From Nocardia sp. NBC_00565 (GTDB taxonomy: Bacteria; Actinomycetota; Actinomycetes; Mycobacteriales; Mycobacteriaceae), in NCBI RefSeq assembly GCF_036345915.1, contig NZ_CP107785.1:4588001-4652000 (forward strand): a DNA stretch of 64,000 nucleotides, read 5' to 3'. Of this stretch, positions 21,101-32,975 are shown one piece after another (positions within the stretch are counted from its first letter, which is position 1; the number at the start of each line of letters is the position of its first letter). Under the pieces are notes generated by a model that was given only the letters and a program-made list of their open reading frames with translations, searched no databases and had not been told where the DNA came from. Made by a program: the position numbers and the translations under genes.

Positions 21101-24100
21101 TGCGCTGGATGCTGGTCACCACGGCGCCGGAACACTACCGGCTGGTGCTGACCAATCATCATCTGCTGCTCGACGGCTGGTCGACGCCGCTGCTCCTGAA
21201 GGAGTTTCTGATCCTCTATGCCACCGACGGCGACCCCGCGATACTGCCTGATATACGTCCCTACCGGGACTTCCTGGCGTGGATCGCCGGGCGGGACCCG
21301 GCTGCGTCGTTCGACGCCTGGGCCCGCGCGTTCGACGGCGCCGACGGGCCGACCCTGGTGGCTCCGGCCGACCCCGGCCGCCCATACACCGAATCACGCG
21401 AGGTGCTCGGCGAACTGACCGAGGAACAGACCGCGTCGTTGACCGACCTCGCGCGGTCCCGTGGAGTCACCCTCAACACCGTGCTCCAGATGGCATGGGC
21501 GATCGTGTTGGGCGCGTTCACGTCCCGGGAGGATGTGACGTTCGGCGCCACGGTGTCCGGACGGCCCCCGCAGATCGCGGGCATCGAATCGATGATCGGG
21601 CTGTTCATCAACACACTGCCGGTGCGCGTCCGTCTCGACCCCGCCGAGAGCTTGGGGCAGCTGCTCGACCGGATCCAGGCGGACCAGGCCACGCTGCTCG
21701 ATCACCATTACGTGGGCCTAACCGACATCGAGCGGGTGGCCGGGCCTGCGACGGTATTCGACACGATCACGGTGTTCGAATCCTTTCCGATCGATCGTGG
21801 TGGGCTTACGGCGGACACCGATATCGCCGGCATGCGGCTGCTCGACGTGACCGGCACCGACGGCGCGCACTATCCGCTGGGAGTGATTGCGCGTGTCGAT
21901 ACGCGACTGCATCTCGAAATCAAGTACCTGCCCGAACTCTTCGACCAGGACACGATGGATGCGACCCTGCAGCGGGTCCTGCGCGTGATCGGCAGCGTTG
22001 CCGCCGACCCGGATCTGCCGCTGGCCCGGCTGGATCTGCTCTCTCCGGCCGAACACCGGGAGTTGACGCCGGTGTCGGGTGATCCGGCTGTGCCGGAGCA
22101 GGTGTTGTCGGAGTTGTTGGTGGCGGCGGCGGAGCGGGATCCAGGGGCAGTCGCCGTGGTGTGCGGGGATCGCTGGTGGACGTATGGCGAGCTGGATGCG
22201 GAGTCGAATCGGTTGGCACGATTGTTGATCGGTCGGGGTGCTGGGCCGGAGGCGAGTGTTGCGGTGGGATTGCCACGGTCGGTCGAAGCGGTGCTGGCGG
22301 TGTGGGCGGTGGCCAAGTCGGGGGCAGCGTTCGTGCCGGTGGATCCGCAGTACCCGGCCAGCCGGCTCGAGCACATGCTCACCGATTCGGGCGTGGTGGT
22401 AGGAATCACCCTGTCGGAGTGGCGTGATCGGCTGCCCGGGCCGGTGCGGTGGTTGGCTCTCGACGAGTCGGCGGTCGAAGCGGAGGCTGCGGGGCTGCCG
22501 ACGGTGCCGGTGACCGATGCGGAGCGAACGTCGCCGGTGCGGGTCGACAATGCGGCGTACGTGATCTACACGTCCGGCTCGACAGGTGTGCCCAAGGGTG
22601 TGGTGGTGTCGCATCGAGGGTTGGCGAATCTGGTGGCCGACCAATGTTCGCGGTTCGACATCGGGCCGAGCTCGCGGGTGCTGCAATTCGCGTCTCCGAG
22701 TTTCGATGCGGCAGTCCTGGAACACCTATGGGCGTTCGCGACGGGTGGGCGACTCGTGATTGCGCCCCCGACCGTCTACGGCGGGGGCGAGCTGGCGCAG
22801 ATCCTGTTGCGTAAGAAGGTGACCCATGCCGCGCTGACGCCCGCTGCCTTGGGGACGGTCGATCCGGACGGGCTCGAGGACCTCGGGACCGTCGTGGTCG
22901 GTGGTGAGGCGCCCTCACCCAAACTGGTGTCGCGGTGGGCACCGGGCCGGAGACTCTTCAACACCTATGGTCCGGCCGAGGCCACGATCCAGACCGATGC
23001 CGGTGCGCCGATGGTGGCAGGTGCGGCGGTGACGATCGGCGGACCGATCCGCGGGGTCGGGCAGGTCGTGCTCGACGCGTGGTTGCGGCCGGTGCCGGTC
23101 GGGGTCATCGGTGAGTTGTATCTGGCGGGCCCGGGCCTGGCTCGCGGTTACCGCAACAGGATGGGTCTGACGGCGTCGCGATTCGTCGCCGATCCGTTCG
23201 CAGGCCCCGGGCAGCGCATGTATCGGACCGGCGACCTGGTGCGGTGGCTGCGGCTACCGGACGGGAGTCTGGCGCTCGATTATCTGGGCCGGTCGGATTT
23301 CCAGGTCAAGATTCGTGGATTCCGCGTCGAGCTCGGCGAGGTCGAATCGGCTCTAGTGGCCTGCCCGGGTGTGGCCGGTGCGGTGGTGACGGTGCATCGG
23401 GACCCCGCCATCGGCGACCGGTTGATCGGGTACGTAGCGCCCGAGCCCGGCGCCGACCTCGATGCGGCCGCGATCCGCGCGTTCGCCGGGGAGCGGTTGG
23501 CCTCGCACATGGTGCCCGCGACCGTGGTGGTGCTCGACGCGCTGCCGGTGACGGAAAACGGCAAGCTCGACCGCGCCGCGCTGCCCGAGCCGGACTTCAC
23601 CACGGGCCGAGCCGAATTCCGGGCACCGGCCACCGAGGTGGAGACAACGCTGGCCGAACTGTTCGCCGAGGTATTGGGTATCGACACGGTCGGACTCGAC
23701 GATTCGTTCTTCGCCGTCGGCGGCGACAGCATCATGTCGATCCAGTTGGTCACTCGGGCCAGGGCGGCGGGGGTGGTGTTCTCCGCGCGCGAGGTGTTCG
23801 AGCGTAAAACGGTTGCCGGGCTGGCCCAGATCGCCGTTCGCGACAGTACTGCGGCAACCTCTCTTCCGGCGGAGCTGCCCGGCGGAGGTGTGGGGCCGAT
23901 ACCGGTGACGCCGATCATGTGCTGGATGTTCGAGCGCGGCGGCTTCGACCGTTTCTGCCAGTGGGTGATGCTCACGCTGCCGACCGGCATCGACGCCACC
24001 GGAATCGGCGCCACCGTCCAAGCGGTGATCGATCACCACGACATGCTGCGGGCTCGACTACACCCGGATCCCGCGCACACGTCGGGCTGGACACTGCGGG

Positions 24101-27100
24101 TGCGGCCGACCGCGATGCCCGCCGCCGGACTGATCCGGCGCGTCCCGGTGGATGCGGCACCCGACAGCAATGCCTTCGCCGCGCTCGCCGACGCTGAGGC
24201 GAACGCGGCGGCCGAGCGCCTCGACCCCGCAGCCGGGGTCATGCTGCAGCTGGTCTGGTTCGACTGGGCCGGACAACCGGGACGGCTGCTCGTCGTCGCA
24301 CACCATCTGGTAATCGACGGCGTGTCGTGGCGGATCCTCGTTCCCGATCTCGCTGCGGCATGGGCCCAGCTGAGTGTCGGGCAACGGCCGCGGCTCGCGC
24401 CGGTCGGCACCTCGATGCGACGCTGGGCGCACGCACTGAACACCGCAGCCGGGAGCCTCGAGGAACTCGACTGGTGGCGGTCCACGCTCGGCGCGGCAGA
24501 CCCGCCGATCGGTGCCCGCCCGATCGACCCGGCGGTGGACGTGCAAGCTACCGTCGCCACTGTCGAGGTGGCGCTACCTACCGCGGTGACCCGCGCCGTA
24601 CTCACCACCCTGCCCCGGACGTTCCACGGCAACGTGGACGACGCCCTCGTCGCTGGGCTCGCGCTGGCGCTGACTCGATGGCAGTGCCGCCACGGCAACA
24701 CCGTCACCGAGACGCTGCTCACCCTCGAAAGCCACGGCCGCCACGACACGGTGCTCCCCGGTGCCGACCTCACCCGCACCATCGGATGGTTCACCACCAC
24801 CTACCCGGTGCGGCTCGACCTGTCCGATATCGACATCGACGACGCGTTCGCCGCCGGGGCCGCCGCCGCGGCGGTCATCAAGTCGGTCAAGGAGCAACTC
24901 CGACAGGTCCCCAACCACGGGATCGGCTATGGGCTGCTGCGCTACCTCAACGCCGATACCGCCCGCGTCCTGCGTGCGCTGCCCACCCCTCGAGTGAGCT
25001 TCAACTATCTCGGTCGGTTCGACACCACTCCCGAGACATTGCGCGATGTCGGGTGGATGCCCGCCGGTGACGACACCGATGGCGGCGGCGTCCAGAACCC
25101 CGACGCACCTGTCGCAGCCCTGCTGGGCATCAATGCGGTCACCATCGACACATCGGACGGGCCTACGCTTACCGCCGCCTGGGAATATCCGACCGGCCTG
25201 CTCACCTGCGCCGAGGTCACCGACCTCGCGAGACTGTGGCGTGACGCGGTAACCGCCCTGGCCGCCCACGCGTCCCAGCCCGGTGTCGGCGGGCTGACCC
25301 CCTCCGATGTCGACCTCGTCGACCTCGACCAACACGCGATCGACCGGCTCGAGACCGGACGTTCGACACTGGACGACATATGGCCGCTCACGCCGCTACA
25401 GGCGGGGTTGCTGTTCCACGCCCAGCTCGCCGACGGCACCCTCGACGCCTACCTGGTGCAACTCTGTTTGGAACTCGGCGGGCGCGTCGATACGGAGCGG
25501 CTGCGCCGCGCCGCGCAAACTCTCATCGGACGGCACCCGAACCTGCGGACCGCGTTCGTGCGCCCTGGCGCCGGCGAAGCGGTCCAGGTGGTGCACCAGC
25601 ACGTCGACGTGCCGTTCACCGAGATCGACCTGACCCAGCGCGACAACACCGAGGCTGCGCTCGAACAGCTCATGGACACCGACCGCCGCGCATGCTTCGA
25701 CGTGACCGCGGCGCCGCTGCTCCGGCTCACACTGATCGGCACCGCACCCCAGCAGTACCGGCTGCTGGTGAGCATGCATCACATCCTGATAGACGGCTGG
25801 TCCACGCCACTGCTGATCCGGGAACTGCTGACCCTCTACGCCAGCGACAGCGACCCCACGGTGCTGCCCCCGGTGCGTCCCTACCGCGACTATCTGATGT
25901 GGCTGAACACCCAGGACCAGGACGCGGCGGAAGCCGCGTGGGCGCGGACACTCGAGGGCATAACCGAGCCGACTCTGCTCGCGCCCGCGGACCGCGGCCG
26001 CAGGCCCACCATTGCCGCGCGCGAGGTCCAGGTGCAGCTGAACGAACAGCGCACCGCGGCCCTGGTCACGGTGGCCCACCAGCAAGAGGCCACCCTCAAC
26101 ACCCTCATCGAAGCCGCCTGGGCGATCGTGCTCGCCACCTCGACCGCCCGCGAGGACGTGGTCTTCGGCACCACCGTCTCCGGGCGCCCCCCGCAGATCC
26201 CCGGCATCGAATCGATGGTCGGGCTGTTCGTCAACACCGTGCCCGTCCGGGTCCGGCTCGACCACCGCGAAACCCTGGCCCAACTACTACGGCGAATCCA
26301 GACCGAACAAGCCTCACTGCTCGACCATCACCACCTCGGGCTCGCCCAGATCCAACGGGTGGCCGGTCCCGGCGCGATGTTCGACACCGTGACCGTCCTC
26401 GAGTCCTACCCGGTCGACCGAGCGGGGCTGTCCGAAGACACCGACATCGCGGGCATGCATGTCCTCGACGTGTACGGACGCGACGCCGCGCACTATCCGC
26501 TCGGCCTGGTCGTCCACCACGACACCCGAATGCACCTGAACTTCAAATATTTGCCGGAATTGTTCACACAAGACCAGATCGACGCCATCGCCGACCGACT
26601 GCTGCGGGTGCTCGACGCCATCACCGAACACATCGACCTCCCGCTGACCCGGCTGCAGCTGCTATCGCCGGTCGAGCGAGCCACGCTGGTACCCGTTCGC
26701 GGTCGACCCGGTGCGGTGATGTCGGTGTTGCCGCAGGTGTTGACGGCCGCGATGACGCCGGACACGGAAGCGGTGGTCTGCGACGGCGTAAGGCTGTCCT
26801 ACCGCGAACTCGATGAAATCTCGAACCGGTGGGCGCGGGTACTGATCGACACCGGAATAGGACCGGAATCGTTGGTAGCCATAGCGTTACCGCGCTCCAT
26901 CGACGCCGTGATCGCCGTGTGGGCGGTCGCCAAATCCGGCGGTGCGTTCGTCCAGATCGACCCCACCCATCCCTACGACCGGATCGCAACCATCGTCACC
27001 GATTCCGGTGCCGCCATCGGGCTGACCCTCGGGAAGCACCGAAACCAGCTACCGGACACCACAATATGGCTCGTCCTCGACGACCCCGCTTTCGCCGCGA

Positions 27101-29313
27101 CGACAGCGTCGGTGTCCCCCACCGCGATCACCGACCCCGACCGCACAACCACGCTACGGCCACAGCACCCGGCCTACCTGATGTACACCTCGGGCTCCAC
27201 CGGAACCCCCAAAGGGGTCGTGGTCACCCACAGCGGTATAGCGAACCTGGCCGCCGACATACGGGAACGGTTCGGCCTCACCCCGACCTCTCGGATGCTG
27301 GCCGCCGCCTCGGTGAGCTTCGACGTGTCGATCCTCGAATGGCTCAGTGCCGCAGCCGCCGGCGCCACACTGGTCCTCGCCCCCGCACCAGTAGTCGCCG
27401 GCACCGAACTGGCCGAGTCGATCAAGGCCGAACACGTCACCCACGCCGCCTTCACCCCCACAGTGCTCGCATCGCTGCCCGCCGACGAACTCGACACCCT
27501 CGGCACCGTAATGCTCGGCGGCGAGATATGCCCACCAGACCTGGCAAAACAATGGACACCGGGCCGCACGGTGATCAACTGCTATGGGGCTACCGAAACC
27601 ACGATCACGAGCTGCGCCGACGCTGCATCGACCACAACCACGGACAGCCCGATGACAATCGGCGGCCCGACCCGCGGATTCACCGCCGTCGTACTCGACC
27701 GCCGACTTCGCCCCGTCCCATCTGGAGTAGTCGGCGAACTGTACGTGTCCGGACCAGGCCTGGCCCGCGGCTACCACAAGCAGCCCGCAACCACGGCAGC
27801 CCGATTCGTCCCCGACCCATACGGGCCGCCCGGGACACGGATGTACCGCACCGGCGACCTGGTCGCCTGGACCACCGACCGAACACTGCAATACAAAGGC
27901 CGCAGCGACCTACAAATCAAAATCCACGGCCACCGCATCGAACGCGGCGACATCGAAACCGCGCTACGCAGCCACCCCGACATCACCTACGCCGCCGTCA
28001 CAGTCCACACCCAACCCAATGGCACCGAGCAACTCACCGGCTACGTCGTACCCACCCCGCACACCACACCCGACACCATCGCACTGACCACCTACCTCGC
28101 AACCCGACTACCCACCCACATGATCCCCACCAGCATCCTCACCCTGGACCGAATCCCCCTTACCGCCACCGGCAAACTCGACTACAAAGCCCTACCCGCA
28201 CCCGACCGGCGGCACTCCAGGTTCCGGGCGCCGTCCACCCCACTCGAGGCCACCGTCTGCGACGCCTTCACCCAGACCCTCGACATCGAACGAGTCGGCG
28301 TCGACGATGGCTTCTTCACACTCGGCGGCAACTCGCTGGCCGCCGCCCAACTGGTGGCGCGGCTGGCGGAGTCGACCGGTGCCGACGTGCCGATTCAGTG
28401 GGTCTTCACCGACCCCACACCGCAATCGCTGGCCCGCCGCATCGACACCCGCCTACGCGGCCTCGACGAACAGGATCTCGGTGACGCACTCTCGGTCCTG
28501 CTCCCGCTGCGTGCCGCCGGCACCGACCCGCCACTGTTCTGCGTCCACCCGGCCATCGGATTGGCCTGGGGTTTCAGCGGACTCGTGCAGCACCTCGACC
28601 CCGACCGTCCCGTCCAAGGCCTGCAATCCCCGACGCTGACCGACCCCGCCGCGTGGTTCGAGACGCTCGACCAACTCGCCGCCCGCTACGTACGGGAGAT
28701 CCGGTCCGTCCAGCCGCACGGCCCTTACCACTTACTCGGCTACTCACTCGGCGGCACCATCGCCCACGCGATCGCCGTCCAGCTCCGCCGCGACGGCGAC
28801 CCCGTCGCGACCCTGGCCATGATGGACACCCGCGTCGTCACCGCCGAGAGCATGCGCACGCCCACACCCACCATCGTGGACCTGCTCACCGAGTTCGGTG
28901 GCCTGGCCGTTTCCGAGCTCCCTGCCGACCTCACCATCGAGGCCGCGGCCGAGTTGCTGCACCGGCAAGGCGGACTGTTCACCGCCCTGACCCCCGAGCA
29001 TCTCGTGATCCTGCACCGCGACTACGTCCGGCTCATCGACCTCACCCGAATTCACCGGCCGGCGACCTTCGACGGTGACCTGATCTACTTCAGCTCCGCC
29101 ACCGACCACACAAACGGCGGCCCCTCTCCAGCTCTCGCATGGGCCGACCACATCACCGGCCGCATCACCGAACACCGCATTCCCGTCCGGCACGAACGGA
29201 TGACCGACCCGGACGCACTCCGCGCCATCGGACTTGCCCTCGCCGAGCATTTCCGATCCACCGATACTCCCTCGCCGGAGACCCCCACCCACGCAAGGAC
29301 GAGCCGATCGTGA
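12124..29313 (+). CDS. Four-module nonribosomal peptide synthetase
   Basis: 5729 residues in order: C1 (about 25-450, EntF/DhbF-like, HHVALDG near 157); a headless C-terminal half of a second C domain (about 473-712); A1 (730-1220); T1 (Ser1263); C2 (HHIAADG near 1451); A2; T2 (Ser2315); E (HHSAIDR, 2509-2515); C3; A3; T3 (Ser3869); E (HHLVIDG); C4; A4; T4 (LGGNS, Ser5404); thioesterase (GYSLGG, Ser5541). Such an order makes a tetrapeptide, with D-residues at positions 2 and 3, released by hydrolysis or cyclisation; an EntF-like first C domain suggests a carboxylic acid cap. Pocket codes aligned by eye to GrsA: A1 DVLLLGEIAK, A2 DVLLAGDTTK, A3 DALAVGTIQK, A4 DVLAMGCITK. None matches a code I know securely. 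The ATG at 12124 follows GGAGG; GTG 12121 is the alternative. The stop overlaps the next gene. Confidence 0.95.
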   Translation: MTAARLQFMPDRGSGGDSEPNVSVTQPVPLSAGQRGLWLAQQLSPDVPICEAQYLEFHGDLDLGILRAVSIQTGHEFQSGYLRLVEVDGEPHQLFDPSLDSTGPLIDMRGEPDPMAAALQWMRREYTAPLDMTRDRLVAWVVVQVGDRHFLWYLRIHHVALDGYAAMTIVNRVAALYTAAVRGQTAEPNQAADLRTLYEADRSYRESKRFTSDQAYWVDRLADVEDEDEDESSLAAGYAPARADSVVARAELSAETVARIDHSAKVLGATPAAVVIAAFGSYLARMTGRDEVLVNIPVSGRTTAVLRRSGGVFVNVVPLPIALGTGDTVVTLVRRIQSDLVGALRHQRCGLTDIRAAAGRNGQRRFAGPVVNVMFFTQELRLGSMTAEFHILSSGPVEDLLVDLYQTGDPPQTILHFLANPNLYTGPELSSHYTRFVQFLDAFAAAAPDTDLGQVHPDSARHGTAIRRRRENLAFWRATLADLPMELRLPADRSRPVVASNRGATIYYTLDAELMQALERFARQHSSSVFMVIHSTLAVLLARLSGTTDIPIGTPIAGRGAAELDDVVGRFVNTLVLRTEIDLDESFTDLLGRIRQIDLDAFGHAEVPFEQLVDQLAPQRSQSRHLLFQVMLELPDLDVPVVDLPNEVPRLDLQFVLSDDHDSGGMAVAVTYATDLFDAATIDSLMHRWIRILESVATDPTVPVGAIDVLESAERADLLAHSGAPTAALTTLADLLTTAVAQDPDAAAIVFDGRQLSYRELDERSNRLARLLIQRGVGPEDVVAIGIPRSLESVLAVWAVAKSGAAFLPIDPTHPLERITHMLTDSTAAIGLTVESARTRLPDNINWLTADNLDEADNRPITDGDRIRPLHVDDIAYVIYTSGSTGLPKGVAVTHHGLSSCATEHHDAMSIESDSRTLHLASPSFDVSVLELLLATCAGATMVIAPSDVYGGDELAELLDHDHVSHVLITPSALSTIDHTRWPLPDLRYLLVGGEGYGPELVERWSDGRSVFNEYGPTETTIAATLTAPMVAGDLVTIGGPIRGVSEWVLDQRLQPVPVGVAGELYIGGALLARGYHHRTALTAERFIACPWLPGERMYRTGDIVRWTPDATIQHLGRTDFQVKIRGLRIELGEIDATLTTHQTVGFATTISHHHESGTESLASYVVAAPGHSIDTTILTEHLTDRLPSYMVPSSITVLDRIPLTPVGKLDRNALPDPIFTDTKPFRAPETPLERTIAESFAGVLGIDTVGLDDSFFALGGDSVVATRVAARLGAALGTEIPVRLLFEAPTVAALATRIEQHAGTGRQRPPLIAGPRPDLVPLAPAQQRMWFFNQYDTSSGAYNVPIAIRLRGELSVDALRLAMVDVLRRHESLRTRYPDHDGMLIQLIEPADEVDPELALVSVPPSQLDTTVTEFVTEGFDVSTRAPVRARLFRAAGSEEPEYMLAVVVHHIAADGFSMTPLARDVTTAYTTRIRGELPSWTPLPVQYADYALWQRTALGSPDDPESLGAQQIRYWTETLDGVAEELRLPTDRPRPVVASNRGATIDYTLDAELMQVLEGFARQRSSSLFMVIHGALAVLLARLSGTTDIPIGTPIAGRGAAELDDVVGMFVNTLVLRTEIDLDESFTDLLGRIRQIDLDAFGHAEVPFEQLVDQLAPQRSQSRHPLFQVMLAFQNLEQVKLELPGLDVSVVDLPNEVSRFDLQIVLSDNHDSGEMAVAVTYATDLFDAVTIDSLMHRWIRILESVAADPPVAVGAIEILESAERADLLARSGGPETAPATLADLLITAAARDPDATAIVFDGRQLSYRELDERSNRLARLLIQRGIGPEDVVAIGIPRSLESVLAVWAVAKSGAAFLPIDPTYPLERITHMMVDSTAVIGLTVESARARLPDDIDWLTADNLDDASSAPPISDSDRVRPLHVDDIAYVIYTSGSTGLPKGVAVTHHGLSSCATEHHDAMSIESDSRTLHLASPSFDVSVLELLLATCAGATMVIAPSDVYGGDELAELLDHDHVSHVLITPSALSTIDHTRWPLPDWGHLAVGGEEYGTEVVERWSSGRDLLNDYGPTEATTTTNQSAPLVAGELITIGGPIRGVSEWVLDQRLQPVPVGVAGELYIGGALLARGYHHRTALTAERFIACPWLPGERMYRTGDIVRWTPDATIQHLGRTDFQVKIRGLRIELGEIDATLTTHQTVGFATTISHHHESGTESLASYVVAAPGHSIDTTILTEHLTDRLPSYMVPSSITVLDRIPLTPVGKLDRNALPDPIFTDTKPFRAPETPLERTIAESFAGVLGIDTVGLDDSFFALGGDSIRSIQLVTRARAAGVVFSAREVFERKTVAGLAKIAVRDGSAATGLPQELPGGGVGQIPVTPILRSLIERAESGFDRFSQAVVLGLPVGIDQQGLAGTVQAVLDRHDMLRARLRPGADGSWTWEVLPVGMVRADDVINRVAMAGKPGSTEFRASAAAELDAAADRLDPGAGIVMQVVWFDPVDAAEPGRVLVLVHHSAIDRVSWRVLVADLAVAWARIESGEPPDLAPVGTSMRRWAHGLVEAAQRPERAAELEVWQAMAVGDDPVIGARPLDLAIDVAATTRTVEVEVSPEVTEALLTDVPAAFHGSVGDGLLAALAVAVTKWRRERATEASGGPLADVVIGLEGHGRAEGAVPGSDLTRTVGWFTTSFPMRLDLSGIDLDDACAGGPALAAAVKSVKEQLLAVPDHGIGYGLLRYLNEDTGPILGTLPTPQIGFNYDSTAIPEGIPAAGWMPVDDDLAGAEFAGAQNPDMPVSAALDINAFTLDDAGRPRLRAIWSYPAGVLTVDEVRAVAESWCRVLTALATAIHGAGAGGRTPSDLDLIRIGQSEIERLEDSYPALSDVWPLTPLQEGLLFHALVSEESTDAYLVQLVLELRGRVDPERLRRAGQLLLDRHANLRTAFVTDTAAGPVQVVNEDVEAPWSELDLSGLDDDARDREWDRLMAADRAIRFDPARAPLLRWMLVTTAPEHYRLVLTNHHLLLDGWSTPLLLKEFLILYATDGDPAILPDIRPYRDFLAWIAGRDPAASFDAWARAFDGADGPTLVAPADPGRPYTESREVLGELTEEQTASLTDLARSRGVTLNTVLQMAWAIVLGAFTSREDVTFGATVSGRPPQIAGIESMIGLFINTLPVRVRLDPAESLGQLLDRIQADQATLLDHHYVGLTDIERVAGPATVFDTITVFESFPIDRGGLTADTDIAGMRLLDVTGTDGAHYPLGVIARVDTRLHLEIKYLPELFDQDTMDATLQRVLRVIGSVAADPDLPLARLDLLSPAEHRELTPVSGDPAVPEQVLSELLVAAAERDPGAVAVVCGDRWWTYGELDAESNRLARLLIGRGAGPEASVAVGLPRSVEAVLAVWAVAKSGAAFVPVDPQYPASRLEHMLTDSGVVVGITLSEWRDRLPGPVRWLALDESAVEAEAAGLPTVPVTDAERTSPVRVDNAAYVIYTSGSTGVPKGVVVSHRGLANLVADQCSRFDIGPSSRVLQFASPSFDAAVLEHLWAFATGGRLVIAPPTVYGGGELAQILLRKKVTHAALTPAALGTVDPDGLEDLGTVVVGGEAPSPKLVSRWAPGRRLFNTYGPAEATIQTDAGAPMVAGAAVTIGGPIRGVGQVVLDAWLRPVPVGVIGELYLAGPGLARGYRNRMGLTASRFVADPFAGPGQRMYRTGDLVRWLRLPDGSLALDYLGRSDFQVKIRGFRVELGEVESALVACPGVAGAVVTVHRDPAIGDRLIGYVAPEPGADLDAAAIRAFAGERLASHMVPATVVVLDALPVTENGKLDRAALPEPDFTTGRAEFRAPATEVETTLAELFAEVLGIDTVGLDDSFFAVGGDSIMSIQLVTRARAAGVVFSAREVFERKTVAGLAQIAVRDSTAATSLPAELPGGGVGPIPVTPIMCWMFERGGFDRFCQWVMLTLPTGIDATGIGATVQAVIDHHDMLRARLHPDPAHTSGWTLRVRPTAMPAAGLIRRVPVDAAPDSNAFAALADAEANAAAERLDPAAGVMLQLVWFDWAGQPGRLLVVAHHLVIDGVSWRILVPDLAAAWAQLSVGQRPRLAPVGTSMRRWAHALNTAAGSLEELDWWRSTLGAADPPIGARPIDPAVDVQATVATVEVALPTAVTRAVLTTLPRTFHGNVDDALVAGLALALTRWQCRHGNTVTETLLTLESHGRHDTVLPGADLTRTIGWFTTTYPVRLDLSDIDIDDAFAAGAAAAAVIKSVKEQLRQVPNHGIGYGLLRYLNADTARVLRALPTPRVSFNYLGRFDTTPETLRDVGWMPAGDDTDGGGVQNPDAPVAALLGINAVTIDTSDGPTLTAAWEYPTGLLTCAEVTDLARLWRDAVTALAAHASQPGVGGLTPSDVDLVDLDQHAIDRLETGRSTLDDIWPLTPLQAGLLFHAQLADGTLDAYLVQLCLELGGRVDTERLRRAAQTLIGRHPNLRTAFVRPGAGEAVQVVHQHVDVPFTEIDLTQRDNTEAALEQLMDTDRRACFDVTAAPLLRLTLIGTAPQQYRLLVSMHHILIDGWSTPLLIRELLTLYASDSDPTVLPPVRPYRDYLMWLNTQDQDAAEAAWARTLEGITEPTLLAPADRGRRPTIAAREVQVQLNEQRTAALVTVAHQQEATLNTLIEAAWAIVLATSTAREDVVFGTTVSGRPPQIPGIESMVGLFVNTVPVRVRLDHRETLAQLLRRIQTEQASLLDHHHLGLAQIQRVAGPGAMFDTVTVLESYPVDRAGLSEDTDIAGMHVLDVYGRDAAHYPLGLVVHHDTRMHLNFKYLPELFTQDQIDAIADRLLRVLDAITEHIDLPLTRLQLLSPVERATLVPVRGRPGAVMSVLPQVLTAAMTPDTEAVVCDGVRLSYRELDEISNRWARVLIDTGIGPESLVAIALPRSIDAVIAVWAVAKSGGAFVQIDPTHPYDRIATIVTDSGAAIGLTLGKHRNQLPDTTIWLVLDDPAFAATTASVSPTAITDPDRTTTLRPQHPAYLMYTSGSTGTPKGVVVTHSGIANLAADIRERFGLTPTSRMLAAASVSFDVSILEWLSAAAAGATLVLAPAPVVAGTELAESIKAEHVTHAAFTPTVLASLPADELDTLGTVMLGGEICPPDLAKQWTPGRTVINCYGATETTITSCADAASTTTTDSPMTIGGPTRGFTAVVLDRRLRPVPSGVVGELYVSGPGLARGYHKQPATTAARFVPDPYGPPGTRMYRTGDLVAWTTDRTLQYKGRSDLQIKIHGHRIERGDIETALRSHPDITYAAVTVHTQPNGTEQLTGYVVPTPHTTPDTIALTTYLATRLPTHMIPTSILTLDRIPLTATGKLDYKALPAPDRRHSRFRAPSTPLEATVCDAFTQTLDIERVGVDDGFFTLGGNSLAAAQLVARLAESTGADVPIQWVFTDPTPQSLARRIDTRLRGLDEQDLGDALSVLLPLRAAGTDPPLFCVHPAIGLAWGFSGLVQHLDPDRPVQGLQSPTLTDPAAWFETLDQLAARYVREIRSVQPHGPYHLLGYSLGGTIAHAIAVQLRRDGDPVATLAMMDTRVVTAESMRTPTPTIVDLLTEFGGLAVSELPADLTIEAAAELLHRQGGLFTALTPEHLVILHRDYVRLIDLTRIHRPATFDGDLIYFSSATDHTNGGPSPALAWADHITGRITEHRIPVRHERMTDPDALRAIGLALAEHFRSTDTPSPETPTHARTSRS
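14731..15878 (+). repeat. Near-identical A-T direct repeat, copy 1 (module 1)
   Basis: This stretch matches 17887-19034 at an offset of 3156 bp. It appears identical from 14731 to 15077, unrelated in detail from 15078 to 15229, then nearly identical again from 15230 to about 15878 with only a couple of substitutions seen. The 152-bp island codes for the part of the A domain holding pocket positions 299 to 331. The same pair of modules also shares the C-terminal half of the C domain (from about 13582 versus 16705). Confidence 0.85.
17887..19034 (+). repeat. Near-identical A-T direct repeat, copy 2 (module 2)
   Basis: Partner of 14731-15878. The divergent island is 18234-18385. It reads [13 protein letters not shown] and [12 protein letters not shown], where copy 1 reads [13 protein letters not shown] and [12 protein letters not shown]. 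The flanks are identical enough to indicate recent gene conversion between modules. Confidence 0.85.
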
Positions 29314-29966
29314 GCACCGACCGAATCATCGGGACACGCACCGGCGTCGAGCCGGCCAACCTGTTCGCCCGCAACCCGGCAACTGGTGCGACCGAGCACC
29401 CCCACGCCACCGAACTCCGCCGGTGGACTCGCGCATACTTGTGCCGACCCCACCCGGCCCTCGGCCGACCCGGCCCCGTCTGCCCCTACACCAGCCGCGC
29501 CATCGAGCGCCAATACCTGTGGGTTGTGTTCATCAATGGTCGCTATATCGACATCCAGCGCATAACCGCCATTGTCGACGACCTGTACGAGTTGTTTCCC
29601 GCCCTGCCACCGCGGGACGAACCCGATTCCAAACTCAAAGCCGTCCTTGCGGTATTCCCCGACCTCACCGAATACGCCGATATCGAAACTGTTCAGCATG
29701 ATCAGAAAACCCGGTTCGTCCAGAAAGGTCTGATGCTCGGCCAATTCTATCCGGGCTGCACCACCGCCGGTCTGCACAATCCGGCATTCCCGGCACTCGA
29801 CGCACCCCTGCCCATGCTCGCCGTACGCCATATGGCTCCCACCGACTTCCCATTCCTGACCGCTCGCGACGAATGGATCGACGCCTACCACAGACTTTTC
29901 GGCCCCCACGTCCCGGCTTCATCACCTCCACAATTTTCGACACCGCACCGAACCTCTACTTGTTGA
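29310..29966 (+). CDS. DUF6875-like protein, NRPS partner
   Basis: 218 residues. The GTG start overlaps the NRPS stop by three bases, so translation is coupled. The signature GRPGPVCPY(T)SRAIER, then a hydrophobic strand, is shared with the protein at 39691-40287 (GRPGALCPYVPTAVER); both also keep a later '[16 protein letters not shown]' type segment (there 'PCFALRVFMPQDETFF'). I assign the DUF6875 family from memory of this signature; its function is not known to me. The single conserved cysteine in the CPY motif could bind a cofactor or be catalytic. No signal peptide or membrane segment is visible. Its tie to the NRPS gene suggests work on the peptide or a precursor in the cytoplasm. Confidence 0.7.
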   Translation: MSTDRIIGTRTGVEPANLFARNPATGATEHPHATELRRWTRAYLCRPHPALGRPGPVCPYTSRAIERQYLWVVFINGRYIDIQRITAIVDDLYELFPALPPRDEPDSKLKAVLAVFPDLTEYADIETVQHDQKTRFVQKGLMLGQFYPGCTTAGLHNPAFPALDAPLPMLAVRHMAPTDFPFLTARDEWIDAYHRLFGPHVPASSPPQFSTPHRTSTC

Positions 29967-30114
29967 TCTTGGCGGCACCGCTCGGCTATCGGTTTTCGGC
30001 CTAGCGGGTCCTGAGCGTCATCGGCTGAGCCGACGGGTTGTGCCGATGTTCACCGCGACGATGGCAGCGAAATCCCTGGCGGCACAGCCGGTTCGGCGGG
30101 AAATGCGGTTGGGT

Positions 30115-31146
30115 TCAGGATTGGTTGTCCGCGGATGCCGGGTGCTTTTCGCGGATGGTCAGGATTTCGGCGACCGGGCGGCGCGGGGTCGGCGGGGGTG
30201 CTGTGGCATCGGCGGGTACGGTGCCGACGCGGATGATGACCTGGGGTGTCCCGGTGTGGGCGAGTGCGCTTTCGATGGCGGTGACCGCGGCGGGCAGCTC
30301 GGTGATATGGGTCAGCGCGCAGGTGGCCAATCCGGCGGCGGTGCATTCGAGTAGGACCGCGGAAAGTGCTTCGCCGGTGTGCAGCCAGTCGGTGGCGGTG
30401 TTTGCGGTGGAGGTCAGTACCAGCAGCCGGGCCTGGTCGTCGAGGTCGCCGCGGCGCTGGGAATGTGGGGCCGACGGGAAGCTGCGGGCAATCGGCACGT
30501 GGGAGGCTTCGGCATCGGAGGCCAGCGCAGTCGGGGGTACCCCTTCGGTGGTTCCGATATGTCCTGCCCACCAGTGCAGTTCGGTTTGGTAGTCCGCGTC
30601 GTAGCGACGGTCAGCGCTGGCTTGCTCGGAGGCGGCCGCGAGCAGGGAGCGGGCTTTGTCGTCGAGGACGTCGAGCTCGATTTCGTGCGGGCTGGTCAGC
30701 ATCCGTACGGTGTGCACGAGTTCATCGAACGCCGATGGCGCGGTCATGGGGAGCCGGTCGGTGTGCCGGCGCGCTATGGCTGCCGCGCGGGTCACCACCT
30801 TGGTCGGCGGATCGGGCCAGACTCGGAAGTTGATACTGGCGAGCAGCTCGGGGCGCGCCGGATCAGGGACCCGCTGGATGTCGGTGTGCCAGCCACGGGC
30901 GGCCAGCGCGGTGCGCAGGTGGTGCAGCATCGTCCCGCAGCTGATGATCAGTTGCCGACCTCGCGGGTCGGCGGCGCTCAGCAGCCGGTCCTGGTCGCGG
31001 TAGAGGTCCAGCTCGATGCCGTCGAATTCCCAGCGCCACGGCTGGGTGTTGTGCACCGAGGGAGCGCGGCTGGCCAATTCCAGTGCCGCCGCCACGGTGG
31101 AGACTTCCGGCACCGGCGGTGCGGAGAATGTGTGGCTTTCGGTCAT
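30115..31146 (-). CDS. Acg-type nitroreductase family protein
   Basis: About 343 residues. The N-terminal ASRAPSVHNTQPWRWEF motif is typical of the Acg subfamily (Mycobacterium tuberculosis Rv2032), in which two nitroreductase halves are fused in one chain to bind FMN. Further family features are SCGTMLHHLRTALAARGW, RRHTDR and the C-terminal GLATCALTHITELP. Acg-type proteins often lack the lid of true nitroreductases and may sequester flavin; others reduce small molecules. The start is taken at 31146 (MTESHTF) with AGGA about ten bases upstream; MADMTES at 31155 is the alternative. It converges on the NRPS/DUF6875 pair, so it is not in their transcript but could act on the product. No DosR-type box was recognised upstream. 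Confidence 0.8.
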   Translation of the reverse strand: MTESHTFSAPPVPEVSTVAAALELASRAPSVHNTQPWRWEFDGIELDLYRDQDRLLSAADPRGRQLIISCGTMLHHLRTALAARGWHTDIQRVPDPARPELLASINFRVWPDPPTKVVTRAAAIARRHTDRLPMTAPSAFDELVHTVRMLTSPHEIELDVLDDKARSLLAAASEQASADRRYDADYQTELHWWAGHIGTTEGVPPTALASDAEASHVPIARSFPSAPHSQRRGDLDDQARLLVLTSTANTATDWLHTGEALSAVLLECTAAGLATCALTHITELPAAVTAIESALAHTGTPQVIIRVGTVPADATAPPPTPRRPVAEILTIREKHPASADNQS

Positions 31147-31546
31147 GTCTGCCATTGTCCTCGCCGCAGGTGTTGCTGGACAGCGCCGGCATCGGTGTCG
31201 GTGCCAGGTGACATCATCGGCCGACCGTGCCGAATCCCAGCGAATCACCGATCTCCAGAAACCATTGCGTAGCACGAGCATTCACGGCGATACCGTCGAA
31301 TCCGTGGCCGGTCATTGTCACGAACCACAGCACTCGGTCCAGAGCGGCGTCTTCAACAAGACGATCTTGGCGTGTAGGGTTGCCAAGAAGATCACGCAAA
31401 TGTGACAGGGGTCACAACTCCTGCCGCTAGGTCGGCCGTGCCAGACCGTTGGACCAGTCGCCCTAGGTCGACCGCCTGATAGCCGGGTGCGCGCCGTATG
31501 CAATCACCCGGTCGGGGGACATCGGATCCGTCACTACGGAGACCTC
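31147..31546. other. Divergent region between nitroreductase and nitrile hydratase operon
   Basis: About 400 bp. It holds the CRP-type palindrome at 31401-31416 and a ribosome site (CGGAG) ahead of the hydratase operon. No other gene is recognisable; short frames here lack family content. Confidence 0.5.
31401..31416. promoter_or_regulatory. CRP-type operator, perfect palindrome
   Basis: TGTGACAGGGGTCACA fits the CRP/Rv3676 consensus TGTGA-N6-TCACA exactly. It lies 131 bp before the nitrile hydratase operon and 255 bp before the divergent nitroreductase start. This points to cAMP or carbon/nitrogen state control, more likely of the hydratase operon. Confidence 0.65.
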
Positions 31547-31972
31547 ATGAGTTCACCGAACCGATTCGACGAAATTCAAAACCGCGTCGCAGATATCGCT
31601 CCAGTGTTCCGCAAGCCGCTGGACTCGCCGTACGAGATCTCGAACGAACTGTTCGCGGCGCTGCGACACGTCCTGCACGACGTCGGCGGACAGCCGGATG
31701 TGCCGGTCGAGTACCAGGAAAAAGTCGAAGAACCCTGGGAGATGAATACCTATGTCACGTGTGAATGCCTCGGCTGGCGTGGCGTATGGAATTCCGAGGA
31801 ACGCCGACGAGCCGAGAACGACCTCGGCGCGACGCTGTATTTCGGCCTGCCCTACTACGCGCGCTGGGCGACCGTCGCAGCGAAGTTCCTGATCAACAAG
31901 GGTTTGATCACACCGGACGAACTGTCCGCGAAATTGGACGAGGTACGCGCACGGATGGAGGCGCGGACATGA
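31547..31972 (+). CDS. Nitrile hydratase / thiocyanate hydrolase, beta N-terminal-type subunit
   Basis: 141 residues matching the N-terminal part of nitrile hydratase beta: helices, then the CECLGWRGVW and ERRRAENDLGATLYFGLPYYARW region, ending GLITPDELSAKL. In classical nitrile hydratases this is fused to the SH3-like half. Here it is a separate gene, as in thiocyanate hydrolase (ScnB type) and the three-subunit toyocamycin nitrile hydratase. It opens a tight operon and overlaps the next start by four bases (ATGA). The start ATG at 31547 has GGAG upstream; an earlier in-frame start lacks a ribosome site. Cytoplasmic, expected to pack against the alpha-type subunit. Confidence 0.82.
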   Translation: MSSPNRFDEIQNRVADIAPVFRKPLDSPYEISNELFAALRHVLHDVGGQPDVPVEYQEKVEEPWEMNTYVTCECLGWRGVWNSEERRRAENDLGATLYFGLPYYARWATVAAKFLINKGLITPDELSAKLDEVRARMEART

Positions 31973-32268
31973 CCAGGAAGTACCAGATCGGCGACCGCGT
32001 CCGGGTGCGAGACGCAACGTCGATGTTCCACACCCGCACCCAGGCTTATACCCGCGGGCGGACGGGTGTCGTCGTCGAAAACCGGCCCGAGTGGGTGATT
32101 CCGGAGGACGAGGCGTGGGGACGCGATAACGGCCGCTTCGAACCGTTCTACGTGGTGCGGTTCCGCCAGATAGATCTGTGGCCCAAATACACCGGCTTCG
32201 CCGTCGACACCCTGGAGACGGAAGTGTCCGAACACTGGCTCGAACCCGCAGAGGAGGATTCCAAGTGA
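31969..32268 (+). CDS. Nitrile hydratase / thiocyanate hydrolase, beta C-terminal-type subunit
   Basis: 99 residues equal to the C-terminal SH3-like barrel of nitrile hydratase beta: KYQIGDRVRVRD, HTRTQAYTRGRTGVV, YVVRFRQIDLWPKY and a C-terminal VSEHWLEPA. Split from the N-terminal half as in thiocyanate hydrolase ScnA and toyocamycin nitrile hydratase. ATGA overlap with the upstream gene and a GTGA overlap with the downstream alpha-type gene point to coupled translation and 1:1:1 assembly. Confidence 0.85.
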   Translation: MTRKYQIGDRVRVRDATSMFHTRTQAYTRGRTGVVVENRPEWVIPEDEAWGRDNGRFEPFYVVRFRQIDLWPKYTGFAVDTLETEVSEHWLEPAEEDSK

Positions 32269-32975
32269 GTCAGACCCACGATCACGGGGCGCACGCACCG
32301 ATTCAGACGAGCGCAGAGCTCAGCGAGTTCGAGGTCCTGGAGACCGCGATTCGCGAACTCGCCATCGAGAAAGGCCTGTTCTCACAGGAAGACCACCGAC
32401 GGTTCTCGGAATGGGCCGAATCGGTCGGACCGCACGGCGGTTCGAAACTGGTCGCGAAGGCCTGGATGGACCCCGATTTCAAGGCGCGCCTGCTCGCCGA
32501 CGGGACCGAGACGTGCAAGGAAGTCGGCATCGACTGGCGTGACCCGACCGGCTCCGGAACACCGAGCGACTACACCTACTTCTACGTGCTGGAGAACACG
32601 CCCGAGGTGCACAACGTGATCGTGTGCACGCTGTGTTCGTGTTACCCGCGGCCGGTTCTCGGTATGTCTCCGGACTGGTATCGGACCCCCAATTACCGTC
32701 GGCGCCTGGTGCGTTGGCCCCGTGCGGTGCTCGCCGAATTCGGCCTGCACTTCCCGGCCGACGTCGAGGTCCGCGTGCACGACTCGAACCAGAAGTCCCG
32801 TTTCATGGTGATGCCGATGCGCCCCGAGGGCACCGAGGGCTGGACCGAGGAACAACTCGCGGCCATCGTTACCCGGGACACGATGATCGGCGTGGCACTG
32901 CCCCAGGTCGACTGGACCGCGCAGGCGCCGCCGAACCAGGTCCAGGCCGCCACGAGCAGGGATGGGCAGCGATGA
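32265..32975 (+). CDS. Nitrile hydratase / thiocyanate hydrolase, cobalt-binding alpha-type subunit
   Basis: 236 residues. The metal site is VCTLCSCYPRPVLG with Cys121, Cys124 and Cys126; the threonine after the first cysteine is typical of the cobalt class (iron enzymes have CSLCSC). Downstream motifs are WYRTPNYRRRLVRWPRAVL and the C-terminal RPEGTEGWTEEQL and VTRDTMIGVALP. The enzyme hydrates nitriles to amides or, in the close Scn branch, hydrolyses thiocyanate; the split beta subunit favours that branch or the toyocamycin hydratase branch. Which substrate it uses cannot be read from sequence alone. It starts with GTG at 32265 after GAGGAGG. The two cysteines flanking the serine should be oxidised in the mature enzyme. 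Confidence 0.9.
   Translation: MSQTHDHGAHAPIQTSAELSEFEVLETAIRELAIEKGLFSQEDHRRFSEWAESVGPHGGSKLVAKAWMDPDFKARLLADGTETCKEVGIDWRDPTGSGTPSDYTYFYVLENTPEVHNVIVCTLCSCYPRPVLGMSPDWYRTPNYRRRLVRWPRAVLAEFGLHFPADVEVRVHDSNQKSRFMVMPMRPEGTEGWTEEQLAAIVTRDTMIGVALPQVDWTAQAPPNQVQAATSRDGQR

Noticed and set aside
30021..30033. TCGGCTGAGCCGA inverted repeat after the DUF6875-like gene
   Set aside because: Six-base arms with a one-base centre are common by chance at this GC content.
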